A stretch of 64,000 bases of DNA from Bartonella bilalgolemi (GTDB lineage: Bacteria > Pseudomonadota > Alphaproteobacteria > Rhizobiales > Rhizobiaceae): the NCBI RefSeq assembly GCF_023500045.1, contig NZ_JAMCOF010000003.1:62001-126000 (forward strand). Reading direction: 5' to 3'. Below the pieces are notes generated by a model. That model worked only from the letters and a program-made list of their open reading frames with translations. It was not told the DNA's origin and made no database searches. This document shows positions 8,904 to 17,329 of this stretch, piece by piece. The position numbers were made by a program, and so were the translations under genes. Every line of letters begins with the position of its first letter. The stretch's first letter is position 1.

Positions 8904-9848
8904 ATGGTAGCAGCATTCACTTTCCCAGGACAGGGGAGCCAAGTTGTTGGTATGGGAAAAGTACTTGCAGAGCAATTTGTTGAAGCGCGTATGGTTTTTG
9001 AGGAAGTTGATGATGCTTTAGGTGAGAAATTATCACGAATTATTTTTGAAGGACCAGAAGAGGCTTTGACGTTAACAGAAAATGCACAGCCAGCATTGAT
9101 GGTTGTGTCTATGGCAATTATTCGTGTAATGGAAAAGTTGGGATTTAATATAGCAAAAAAGGTGAAATTTGTTGCAGGTCATTCTCTAGGAGAATATTCG
9201 GCGCTTTGTGCCGCTGGTACATTTAGTTTAGCTGATACAGCAAAGCTTTTACGGATTCGGGGAAATGCTATGCAAACAGCTGTTGCTGTTGATGAAGGTG
9301 CAATGGCGGCAATTATTGGTTTGGATGAGCGAACTGTTGAAGAGATTTGCAAGCTCGTTTTAGGAGAGGGAGTATGTCAGATCGCCAATGATAATGGCGG
9401 TGGGCAGATTGTTATTTCAGGTGAAGCAAAAGCTGTCCAGTTGGCGATCAAGATTGCTTCACAAAAAGGAGCTAAACGTGTATTGTTTCTTTCGGTATCG
9501 GCACCGTTTCATTCAGTTTTGATGCATCCTGCTGCTGATGCGATGAAAGACGCTCTTAGAGCAGTTAATATAAAAGCACCTGTTGTTCCGCTTATTGCAA
9601 ATGTTTCTGTTACACCAGAAAGTGATCCAGAGCGTATTCTTATGCTTCTTGTTCAACAGGTGACTGGACGAGTGCGATGGCGTGAAACAATCGAGTGGTT
9701 TGGAGCTAATGGGGTTGATGTTCTTTTTGAAGTTGGTTTTGGAAAAGTATTAACAGGCTTAACACGCCGTATTAATAAGGATATCAATGGTTTAACAATT
9801 GGGACGGCTGAGGAAATTGAAAAAGCATTACAAATTCTAGGTATTTAA
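8904..9848 (+). CDS. fabD: Malonyl-CoA:ACP transacylase
   Basis: FabD loads malonyl groups onto acyl carrier protein for fatty-acid elongation. The protein has the N-terminal FTFPGQGSQ motif, the nucleophile elbow GHSLGEYSAL with catalytic Ser94, and the catalytic His in SAPFHS. Three ATG codons occur in a row (8898, 8901, 8904). I take the last because GGAG lies at the best distance (6 bases) and the result matches the family's usual 310-residue length (314 here). It opens the fabD-fabG-acpP-fabF cluster and is followed by fabG after 18 bases. Confidence 0.95.
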   Translation: MVAAFTFPGQGSQVVGMGKVLAEQFVEARMVFEEVDDALGEKLSRIIFEGPEEALTLTENAQPALMVVSMAIIRVMEKLGFNIAKKVKFVAGHSLGEYSALCAAGTFSLADTAKLLRIRGNAMQTAVAVDEGAMAAIIGLDERTVEEICKLVLGEGVCQIANDNGGGQIVISGEAKAVQLAIKIASQKGAKRVLFLSVSAPFHSVLMHPAADAMKDALRAVNIKAPVVPLIANVSVTPESDPERILMLLVQQVTGRVRWRETIEWFGANGVDVLFEVGFGKVLTGLTRRINKDINGLTIGTAEEIEKALQILGI

Positions 9849-9866
9849 TCTTAGGGAGTCTAAAAG

Positions 9867-10604
9867 ATGTTTAAATTAACAGGTCGTAAAGCTCTTGTCA
9901 CAGGAGCATCAGGAGATATTGGTGAAGCAATTGCGCGTGCTTTACATGCACAGGGAGTGATTATTGGGCTACATGGAACGCGTGAAGAAAGACTCAAAAA
10001 AGTTGCTTTAGATCTTGGTAAAGATGTTTTTATTTTTCCTGCTAATCTTTCTGATCGTGATGCTATTAGACAGTTGGCTGAAACAGTAGAAAAAGAGATG
10101 AATGGGGTTGATATTCTTATTAATAATGCCGGAATTACTCGAGATGGCCTTTTTGTACGTATGCAAGATCAGCACTGGGATGATGTGCTGACAGTTAACT
10201 TGACAGCTGCCTTTACTTTAACGCGTGAGCTGATATATAATATGATGCGTCGGCGTTATGGACGTATTATTAATATAACTTCTATTGTTGGTGTTGTGGG
10301 TAATCCTGGACAAACAAATTATTGTGCTGCGAAAGCTGGTTTAATAGGTTTTTCCAAGTCATTGGCACAAGAAGTTGCATCACGAAATATAACGGTTAAT
10401 TGTATTGCTCCAGGATTTATTAAATCCGCTATGACCAATCAATTGAATGAAAAGCAGAAAGAAAAAATTATATCTACAATTCCGATGAAGCGTATGGGAA
10501 CGGGGCAAGAAATAGCTTCTGCGGTTGTTTATTTAGCGAGTGATGAGGCAGGATATGTGACTGGACAAACAATACATGTCAACGGTGGTATGGCAATGAT
10601 TTGA
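9867..10604 (+). CDS. fabG: 3-oxoacyl-ACP reductase
   Basis: FabG performs the NADPH-dependent reduction of beta-ketoacyl-ACP in each elongation cycle. The 245-residue SDR protein shows the cofactor motif TGASGDIG at 12-19, NNAG at 86-89, and the catalytic Ser139, Tyr152 and Lys156. It ends in the GQTIHVNGGMAMI segment typical of FabG. Length is standard. A ribosome binding site (AGGGAG) precedes the ATG, and fabD lies 18 bases upstream. The usual GIG reads DIG in the first motif, with no expected loss of function. Confidence 0.95.
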   Translation: MFKLTGRKALVTGASGDIGEAIARALHAQGVIIGLHGTREERLKKVALDLGKDVFIFPANLSDRDAIRQLAETVEKEMNGVDILINNAGITRDGLFVRMQDQHWDDVLTVNLTAAFTLTRELIYNMMRRRYGRIINITSIVGVVGNPGQTNYCAAKAGLIGFSKSLAQEVASRNITVNCIAPGFIKSAMTNQLNEKQKEKIISTIPMKRMGTGQEIASAVVYLASDEAGYVTGQTIHVNGGMAMI

Positions 10605-10864
10605 GAATTTGCTTTATTCTACATTGATTTACAACCATTATTATTTTAGATAACGATGCAGAAAATAGAACAATAAGTTTGTTTTTTTAAGTATGGTAAT
10701 TGTTCAACTTATCAGGATATCAATTTAGTGCATTTGAGAGGAGATATCCATGGAATATTGTGTATTTGTCGCTAAAGTTTTGGAGCAATGCATCTATTAC
10801 TTGATTATATGAACTTATATCGCTAACCAAGTATAGGAAAACAATATAAATTCGAGGATACAAT
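10605..10864 (+). other. fabG-acpP intergenic region
   Basis: This 260-base gap has no supported gene. It must carry the promoter region for the highly expressed acpP gene, or its leader. GAGGATACAAT immediately precedes the acpP ATG and supplies the ribosome binding site. I could not assign a convincing -35/-10 pair. Confidence 0.4.
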
Positions 10865-11101
10865 ATGAGTGATACAGAAGAGCGCGTTAGAAAGATTATC
10901 GTAGAGCATCTTGGAGTTGACGCAGATAAGGTAGTAGAAAATGCAAGCTTTATTGATGATTTGGGAGCAGATAGCCTTGATACAGTTGAGCTTGTTATGG
11001 CTTTTGAAGAAGAGTTCGGTATAGAAATTCCGGATGATGCTGCCGAGACAATCTTCACAGTTGGTGATGCAGTGAAGTTTATTGATAAAGCTTCTGTATA
11101 A
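10865..11101 (+). CDS. acpP: Acyl carrier protein
   Basis: ACP carries growing acyl chains as thioesters of its 4'-phosphopantetheine arm and feeds fatty-acid, lipid A and other pathways. The 78-residue acidic protein has the DSL motif ([19 protein letters not shown]) with the phosphopantetheine-bearing Ser37. Length and sequence are typical. It lies between fabG and fabF and is followed by an intrinsic terminator, so it probably forms a short, abundant transcript. Confidence 0.97.
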   Translation: MSDTEERVRKIIVEHLGVDADKVVENASFIDDLGADSLDTVELVMAFEEEFGIEIPDDAAETIFTVGDAVKFIDKASV

Positions 11102-11110
11102 TTTTAGTTA

Positions 11111-11147
11111 AAGGGCAAAAGTATTTTATGCTTTTGCCTTATTTTCT
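11111..11147 (+). terminator. Intrinsic terminator after acpP
   Basis: An 8-bp stem, GGCAAAAG (11114-11121) with CTTTTGCC (11131-11138), is followed by TTATTTTCT. It starts 12 bases past the acpP stop codon. It would separate the abundant acpP message from fabF, with some read-through likely because fabF lies close behind. Confidence 0.75.
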
Positions 11148-11205
11148 AGTTAGGGCATATTTTGACAATATGGCTTCTAGCGGCGGATGGTTCAAGGTTA
11201 GAAAT

Positions 11206-12465
11206 ATGAGACGTGTTGTTGTTACTGGTTTGGGATTAGTATCTCCACTGGCTGGTGATGTTGAATGGAGTTGGAGGCGGCTTCTTGAAAGAAAAAGTGG
11301 TGTTCGGCGTATCACTGAATTTGATGTTGCTGATTTACCATGTCAAATTGCTGGCCGTATTCCTTTAGGGGATGGAACAAATGGTACATATAATGCTGAT
11401 TTACATATGGAGCCTAAGGAGCAGCGTAAGGTTGATGCATTTATTACTTATGCCGTAGCTGCTGCTGATCAAGCACTTGCAGATGCTGAATGGTTTCCAA
11501 AAAGCGATGAAGATCAGATACAGACAGGTGTTATGATTGGTTCTGGTATTGGTGGCGTTGAGGGCATTGTTGAGGCTGGTTATACACTTCGTGATAAAGG
11601 TCCACGGCGAATTTCTCCTTTTTTTATTCCAGGGCGTTTGATTAATCTTGCTTCTGGTTATGTTGCTATTAAGTATGGTTTGCGTGGTCCTAATCATTCG
11701 GTTGTAACAGCTTGTTCGACTGGTGCTCATGCAATTGGTGATGCAACTCGTTTAATTGCATTGGGTGATGCGGATGTAATGGTAGCAGGGGGAGCTGAAT
11801 CGCCAGTTAATCGTATATCTCTTGCTGGTTTTGCTGCCTGTAAAGCTCTTTCTACTGGGCATAATGATGAACCTGAGCGTGCATCACGTCCTTATGATGC
11901 AGATCGTGATGGTTTTGTTATGGGTGAGGGAGCTGCTGTTGTCGTTTTAGAAGAGCTTGAACATGCAAAAAAGCGGGGTGCTCGTATTTATGCAGAAGTG
12001 ATTGGTTATGGTTTGTCTGGTGATGCTTATCATATTACAGCTCCTTCGGAGAGTGGTGAAGGTGCGCAACGTAGTATGATGTCGGCTCTTAAGCACGCGC
12101 AAGTGAATGTGTGCGATATTGATTATATTAATGCTCATGGTACATCAACGATGGCTGATATTATAGAACTAGCTGCTGTTGAGCGTGTTTTAGGTCATCA
12201 TGCGTTGAAGGTATCAATGTCATCAACGAAATCATCTATTGGGCATCTACTTGGAGCAGCTGGCGCAGCTGAGGCTATTTTTTGTATTTTAGCTATACGA
12301 GATAATATAGCTCCGGCAACACTCAATCTTGACAATCCGTCTGTTAAAACAAAAATTGATCTTGTACCGCATACACCACGTGAGAGAAAAATTGATATAA
12401 TTCTTTCTAATTCATTTGGTTTTGGTGGAACAAACGCATCTTTAGTAATGCGGCGCTTTAGTTAA
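11206..12465 (+). CDS. fabF: 3-oxoacyl-ACP synthase II
   Basis: FabF condenses malonyl-ACP with acyl-ACP. The 419-residue thiolase-fold protein starts MRRVVVTGLGLVSPL and has the catalytic Cys170 in VVTACSTGA, His in NAHGTST and His in SSIGHLLGAAGA, and ends in FGFGGTNASLV. I use the ATG at 11206, which has AAGG upstream and gives the family length; the open frame extends 26 codons further upstream into the acpP terminator region without a ribosome binding site. Confidence 0.95.
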   Translation: MRRVVVTGLGLVSPLAGDVEWSWRRLLERKSGVRRITEFDVADLPCQIAGRIPLGDGTNGTYNADLHMEPKEQRKVDAFITYAVAAADQALADAEWFPKSDEDQIQTGVMIGSGIGGVEGIVEAGYTLRDKGPRRISPFFIPGRLINLASGYVAIKYGLRGPNHSVVTACSTGAHAIGDATRLIALGDADVMVAGGAESPVNRISLAGFAACKALSTGHNDEPERASRPYDADRDGFVMGEGAAVVVLEELEHAKKRGARIYAEVIGYGLSGDAYHITAPSESGEGAQRSMMSALKHAQVNVCDIDYINAHGTSTMADIIELAAVERVLGHHALKVSMSSTKSSIGHLLGAAGAAEAIFCILAIRDNIAPATLNLDNPSVKTKIDLVPHTPRERKIDIILSNSFGFGGTNASLVMRRFS

Positions 12466-12572
12466 TCATAAACAATTTCATTTGTTATGGCTGCTTTCAT
12501 AAGCTTTTTAATTATAAGATTTTGATGAGAAATTATTAGTAAAATACCTAAAATGATTAAGGGTAGTGAGTT

Positions 12573-13676
12573 ATGTCTAATGTAAAAAGTAAGTCATCAT
12601 TACAGGATATAGACGATTTTTCATTAAATTATTCGCCACATAATAATGGATTGTCACATGAAAAACGGAAAAGATCGCATATTTTGCGCAATCCGTTTAT
12701 TATTCTTGGTAATTTTTTTTTAATGCTTATTGTGGTTATTCTTTTGGTTGTCGGTATTCCTCTCTATATTGTAAAAAACATTTTTGAGGGAAAAGGGATA
12801 GCTGAGAAAGAACAAGTTATTCTTATTGATTCTGGAAAAGGAATTCGTGAAATTGCATCATTGCTTGAAAAACGTGGTCTTATTCGATCATCTGATATTT
12901 TTATTTATGGGATTGGTTATTACCAAAACACAACACGTCTTAAAGCGGGTGAATATTTAATTCCAGCATATGCTTCGATGTATGATATTATGAATATTTT
13001 TGTAAAAGGAAAATCTATTGAATATACCTTTACAGTGCCTGAGGGTTTAACAGTTCAACAGGTATTCGATCGGTTATCAGCCAATGAAATTTTAATTGGT
13101 GATCTTCCAGAAGTTTTACCTCCAGAGGGCAGTTTAGTGACTGATACTATTCATTTTATTCGTGGTACAACACGTGCGGAGATTATAAAAAGGTTACGTG
13201 AAGAACAAACAAAATTAGTTAATGCGATATGGGCTGCTCGTTCACCAGATTTACCCATCAAGTCTATTGATGAATTTGTTATATTGGCATCAATTGTTGA
13301 AAAAGAAACAGGGGTTGCAGCAGAGAAGCCGCAGGTGGCTGCAGTATTTTATAATCGTCTTGCTAAGCGTATGCGTCTTCAATCTGATCCGACAGTAATT
13401 TATGGTATTTTTGGCGGAAAAGGTAAACCTGTAGGTCGTCCAATTTATCGGTCAGATCTTGAGAGAGAAACACCATATAATACTTATAAAATTGATGGGC
13501 TGCCACCAACAGCTATTGCAAATCCAGGTCGCGATTCTTTAGAGGTAGTGGCAAGTTTTCCGAAAAGTGATGCGCTTTATTTTGTAGCTGACGGTTCAGG
13601 TAGACATATTTTCTCTAAAACTTTGGATGAACATAATGCAAATGTTCGTAAATGGCGTGCGTTAGAAAAACGATAA
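12573..13676 (+). CDS. mltG: Endolytic murein transglycosylase MltG (YceG-like)
   Basis: MltG cleaves nascent glycan strands and is thought to set their length. The 367-residue protein has a basic cytoplasmic N-terminus, one membrane anchor (residues 42-67) and a periplasmic part. That part has a LysM-like subdomain (about 80-145) and the YceG domain with the catalytic glutamate in SIVEKETG (Glu243), then RMRLQSDPTVIYG and YNTYKIDGLPPTAIANPG. It lies between fabF and gmk, as in other Rhizobiales; yicC, which I recall in this interval in Brucella, is not present. Confidence 0.93.
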   Translation: MSNVKSKSSLQDIDDFSLNYSPHNNGLSHEKRKRSHILRNPFIILGNFFLMLIVVILLVVGIPLYIVKNIFEGKGIAEKEQVILIDSGKGIREIASLLEKRGLIRSSDIFIYGIGYYQNTTRLKAGEYLIPAYASMYDIMNIFVKGKSIEYTFTVPEGLTVQQVFDRLSANEILIGDLPEVLPPEGSLVTDTIHFIRGTTRAEIIKRLREEQTKLVNAIWAARSPDLPIKSIDEFVILASIVEKETGVAAEKPQVAAVFYNRLAKRMRLQSDPTVIYGIFGGKGKPVGRPIYRSDLERETPYNTYKIDGLPPTAIANPGRDSLEVVASFPKSDALYFVADGSGRHIFSKTLDEHNANVRKWRALEKR

Positions 13677-13728
13677 ATCTTCTTAAATTTAGAATTCATA
13701 TTTAGAAAATTTTGAAAAGAGTAACATT

Positions 13729-14394
13729 ATGACATTATTTGATCATGAATTGAGTGCTCAACAAAAAAATAAACGTCGCGGTTTTCTATTTATTCTTTCT
13801 TCTCCTTCAGGTGCTGGTAAATCAACAATTTCACGATTAATTCTAAAAGATCAACAACTAGAGCTTTCTATCAGTGTGACAACGCGAGCAAGGCGCTCTA
13901 GTGAAGTAGATGGCGTTCATTATCATTTTATTTCAAAAAAAGAATTTGAACGTAAGTGTGCAGGAGAGGAATTTATTGAGTGGGCAGAAGTGCATGGGAA
14001 TTATTATGGAACTTTACGTGAAAGTGTTGAAAATGCATTGAGCGCTGGTCGGGATATGTTATTTGATATTGATTATCAAGGGACTGAACAACTTCAAAAA
14101 AAAATGCCAGGTGATACTGTTTCTGTTTTTATTCTTCCTCCATCAATGAAGGAGCTTGTTGCTCGTTTACATCGTCGAGCAGAAGATAACCAAGACATTA
14201 TTAATTTGCGATTAAACAATGCACGAACAGAAATTCAGCAATGGCGCTCTTACGATTATGTCGTAATTAACGAAGATTTGAATCAGTCGTTATTATTTAT
14301 TAAATCGATTTATTTAGCAGAAACAATGAAACGTAAGCGTTGTCGTTTTCTTAAATCTTTCATTGATAAGCTTATCGCTGAAAAAATTAATTAA
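13729..14394 (+). CDS. gmk: Guanylate kinase
   Basis: This enzyme phosphorylates GMP to GDP using ATP. The 221-residue protein has the P-loop [10 protein letters not shown] at 24-33, the GMP-binding segment [19 protein letters not shown], and the lid region [13 protein letters not shown]. Length is normal for a proteobacterial enzyme. It lies 52 bases after mltG on the same strand and is convergent with ksgA, with no obvious terminator between them. Confidence 0.96.
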   Translation: MTLFDHELSAQQKNKRRGFLFILSSPSGAGKSTISRLILKDQQLELSISVTTRARRSSEVDGVHYHFISKKEFERKCAGEEFIEWAEVHGNYYGTLRESVENALSAGRDMLFDIDYQGTEQLQKKMPGDTVSVFILPPSMKELVARLHRRAEDNQDIINLRLNNARTEIQQWRSYDYVVINEDLNQSLLFIKSIYLAETMKRKRCRFLKSFIDKLIAEKIN

Positions 14395-14443
14395 TATGCT
14401 TATCATTTTAAGAGAAACTTCGGATTAAAAAGGTTCTATTTCT

Positions 14444-15274
14444 TTAAGTGATTAGGTTAGCTAAAGTTACGAATTCAGAAATAGAAAGTGTTTCTGCTCG
14501 GCGTGTTCCATCAATGCCAGCTTTTTCTAAAAGTGTTTTGCCTCCAATAGTTTTAAGACTTTGGCGTAGCATTTTGCGTCTTTGTCCAAAAGCAATTTTT
14601 GTTATGAGGCTTAATTTTTTTGTAGAGCAAGCGAGAGGTTGTAAGCGTGGAATAATGTGAACAACGGAAGAAGTCACTTTTGGCTCTGGTATGAAGGCTT
14701 GAGGAGGAATATCAAAAGCGATTTTTGCAATGCTACGCCAACCAGTCAATATGCTAAGACGACCGTAGTAAGGAGATTGAGAAGTTGCTGTAATACGTTT
14801 TGCAACTTCACGTTGAAACATTAAAGTCATTGACTCATAAAAAGGAGGCCATGATTTTGTTAAAAGCCAATTTAATAAGAGTTGTGTTCCAATATTATAT
14901 GGCAGATTTGCAATAATTCGCGGTTTTTCCGGATATGCTTCAAAAAGTTTTGAGAAATCTTGTTTTAATGCATCATTAAAAATAAGTTTGAGTTTTTGTG
15001 GATAGTGCTTTTCTATTTCTAAAAGAGCTGGCATACAACGTTCATCACGCTCTATCGCTGTTACAATAGCACCTTTTGCTAGTAAAGCGCGAGTCAAACC
15101 ACCAGGACCAGGACCGATTTCAAGAACAGGTTTTCCTTCTATATTTCCTGCTTGATGAGCAATCTTAGTTGTTAAATTAAGATTAAAAATAAAATTCTGC
15201 CCTAGAGATTTATTAGCTTGTAACTTATATTTATTGATTACGTTACGGAGAGGAGGGAGATTATCTATTAGCAT
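14444..15274 (-). CDS. ksgA: 16S rRNA (adenine1518-N6/adenine1519-N6)-dimethyltransferase
   Basis: KsgA (RsmA) dimethylates two adjacent adenines in helix 45 of 16S rRNA late in small-subunit assembly. The 276-residue protein shows SLGQNFI near the N-terminus, the SAM-binding motif [12 protein letters not shown], and the catalytic NLPYNIG motif. The C-terminal helical domain has [13 protein letters not shown]. The start codon overlaps the end of pdxA by 7 bases, so the genes are translationally coupled; pdxA-ksgA pairing after surA and lptD is conserved in proteobacteria. Confidence 0.97.
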   Translation of the reverse strand: MLIDNLPPLRNVINKYKLQANKSLGQNFIFNLNLTTKIAHQAGNIEGKPVLEIGPGPGGLTRALLAKGAIVTAIERDERCMPALLEIEKHYPQKLKLIFNDALKQDFSKLFEAYPEKPRIIANLPYNIGTQLLLNWLLTKSWPPFYESMTLMFQREVAKRITATSQSPYYGRLSILTGWRSIAKIAFDIPPQAFIPEPKVTSSVVHIIPRLQPLACSTKKLSLITKIAFGQRRKMLRQSLKTIGGKTLLEKAGIDGTRRAETLSISEFVTLANLIT

Positions 15275-16278
15275 GTGATTGGATTGTTTTTTGTGAGTTG
15301 ATCTGCAAGTTTAAGAGCAGAAATAAAACTTTCGGGAGAAGCTATCCCTTTATGTGCAATATCAAAAGCAGTGCCATGGTCTGGGGAGGTGCGAATGAAA
15401 GGTAATCCTAAGGTAACATTAACAGTAGTATCAAAGTCTAATGTTTTAACAGGGATAAGAGCTTGATCATGGTACATACAAAGAGCAACATCATATGCTT
15501 TCCTTATACGTTCATGAAACATTATGTCAGGAGAGAGGGGGCCTATAATATTAAGTCCTTTTTTTTTAAGATATTCAATAGCAGGAATAATAATTTTTTT
15601 TTCTTCTTTTCCTATTGCACCATTTTCTCCAGCATGAGGATTAAGACCAGCAATAGCTAAGCGGGGTGAATTCATTGCAAATCTAGTTTTTAAATCATTT
15701 TCAGTAATTAATGCAGTTTTAATAATTAAATTACAGGTAAGAGATGAAGATACTTTGTTAAGTGGAATATGAATAGTAATTGGTACCGTTTTTAGTTGAG
15801 GTCCAGCTAACATCATAACTGGATGATATTGTTGATTGGAAAATTTTTGAGCAAGATAAGCAAGAAATTCAGTATGACCTGGAAAGTTGAATCCAAAATC
15901 GTAAAGACTCTTCTTTGCAATAGGGCAAGTAATTAATGCACGCCCGTGACCACTTTGAATCAATTGAACGCTGCGTTCGATTGATTCAATTATTCCAGCA
16001 GCGTTATCAGGTGAAGATAATCCTAGTTGATCACTTTGTCGATTTTTTAAAGGAATTATAGGAAGAGATATTGGAAAACTTTCTACAACATTATGAGTAG
16101 AAACAGATTTTATATCAATATTAAGTTGTAAAAAATGAGCGCGTGAACGAATAATTTCAGGATCGGCTAAGAGAACAAAGGGTGGAATTTGACGTATATT
16201 ACGCATATTCCACGTTTTTATAACAATCTCAGGACCAATTCCTGCTGGATCGCCACTGCTAACGATTAGCGGAGTCAT
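15268..16278 (-). CDS. pdxA: 4-hydroxythreonine-4-phosphate dehydrogenase
   Basis: PdxA oxidises 4-phosphohydroxy-L-threonine in the DXP-dependent pathway to vitamin B6. The 336-residue protein begins [17 protein letters not shown] and contains the metal- and substrate-binding segments [31 protein letters not shown] and [15 protein letters not shown], all characteristic. Its ATG overlaps the stop codon of the upstream SurA-like gene by one base, showing tight coupling. Confidence 0.96.
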   Translation of the reverse strand: MTPLIVSSGDPAGIGPEIVIKTWNMRNIRQIPPFVLLADPEIIRSRAHFLQLNIDIKSVSTHNVVESFPISLPIIPLKNRQSDQLGLSSPDNAAGIIESIERSVQLIQSGHGRALITCPIAKKSLYDFGFNFPGHTEFLAYLAQKFSNQQYHPVMMLAGPQLKTVPITIHIPLNKVSSSLTCNLIIKTALITENDLKTRFAMNSPRLAIAGLNPHAGENGAIGKEEKKIIIPAIEYLKKKGLNIIGPLSPDIMFHERIRKAYDVALCMYHDQALIPVKTLDFDTTVNVTLGLPFIRTSPDHGTAFDIAHKGIASPESFISALKLADQLTKNNPITC

Positions 16279-17237
16279 TATGAATTTTGAATACGTGCTG
16301 TTTGTCTCAATTCTTTTAAATATTTTTCACTGATAGCTTCAAGAAGTTGCGGAATATCTTTTTTTTGATGATCTTGGATAGAAAATATCAGTCTGGCTAC
16401 ACGATCATCAGAAACTCTTTTTATTTGACAGACAGCAACTGCTTCAATACCATGCTGTGTCTCTTGAAGGTTGGTCATTTTTCCAGCTGGTGTTGCAAGG
16501 ATAGCTTTTTCCCAATTTCTAGGAAGCTGAGGTTCCAAAAATTTTCCCAAATGACGGATAGTAATATCTAAAATACCTTTTGCTTGGTTTTTAGCGCTAT
16601 TACATCCACGGAAATTTGCACGAAACTGATTTGCTTCTTGTATGCGTTTTTCCAGAATTGCTGACCGTCGATGTTCAGGAATAACAAAAATAATTTGTTG
16701 TAGTGTATATTCGTTTGTTGAAGGTTTTACACCGCCATTTTTTAATATTCTATGGACAGCTTCTTGTTCTGTAAGAACGCCACCTTCAGCTTGATAACGT
16801 GCATTAACAAGACGTCCCCACCCCATTTGTCCAAGAATATATGCTTTAAAGTGTTCCACTGTAACATCAGTTTGAGCGAGCATTTGACTGAGTTGCTCAA
16901 CAGTCATATTATTTTGTATTGCGAAATTCTCAAAAGCACTCTCAAGTTCATCTTTGCTAACCTCAATATTCCGCCGCTTTATTTCATTATTTTTAAGGGT
17001 TTCATCAATAAGCTCATTTTTAGCTTGTGCAGCAAGATTTCCTTGTCTCTGTTGCAATTTAAGAAAAGCAATGCGCCTTTGAATATCATAACTTGTAATA
17101 GCACTACCATTAACTGTGACGACAACTGAAGTTTGTGCAAAAGCTTGTGATGTAAAAAATATGCTTATGGATAAACTGCTTACACTCAAAAAAGTGATAC
17201 AAAATAAAGCAAGAGCACTATTTTTTAGTATATTCAT
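16278..17237 (-). CDS. SurA-like periplasmic chaperone / peptidyl-prolyl isomerase
   Basis: This is a 319-residue exported protein. A signal peptide (MNILKNSALALFCITFLS, ending near SQAFAQ) is followed by a SurA N-terminal-type chaperone domain: VVTVNGSAITSYDIQRRIAFL, then LIDETLKNNEIKRRN. SurA escorts outer-membrane proteins such as LptD through the periplasm. The C-terminal part (about 185-290) looks like a single divergent parvulin-like domain (EYTLQQIIFVIP, then a GKMTNLQETQHGIEAVAV segment), shorter than the two domains of E. coli SurA. Context between lptD and pdxA matches surA exactly. Isomerase activity is uncertain. Confidence 0.85.
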   Translation of the reverse strand: MNILKNSALALFCITFLSVSSLSISIFFTSQAFAQTSVVVTVNGSAITSYDIQRRIAFLKLQQRQGNLAAQAKNELIDETLKNNEIKRRNIEVSKDELESAFENFAIQNNMTVEQLSQMLAQTDVTVEHFKAYILGQMGWGRLVNARYQAEGGVLTEQEAVHRILKNGGVKPSTNEYTLQQIIFVIPEHRRSAILEKRIQEANQFRANFRGCNSAKNQAKGILDITIRHLGKFLEPQLPRNWEKAILATPAGKMTNLQETQHGIEAVAVCQIKRVSDDRVARLIFSIQDHQKKDIPQLLEAISEKYLKELRQTARIQNS

Positions 17238-17329
17238 GTAAGTAAACCTTTACGATCAATTTTCACCCGTTACCCAAAATATATGTTTTTCTGCATAAAA
17301 ACAATGATAAGTTAAGATCTATATGTTCT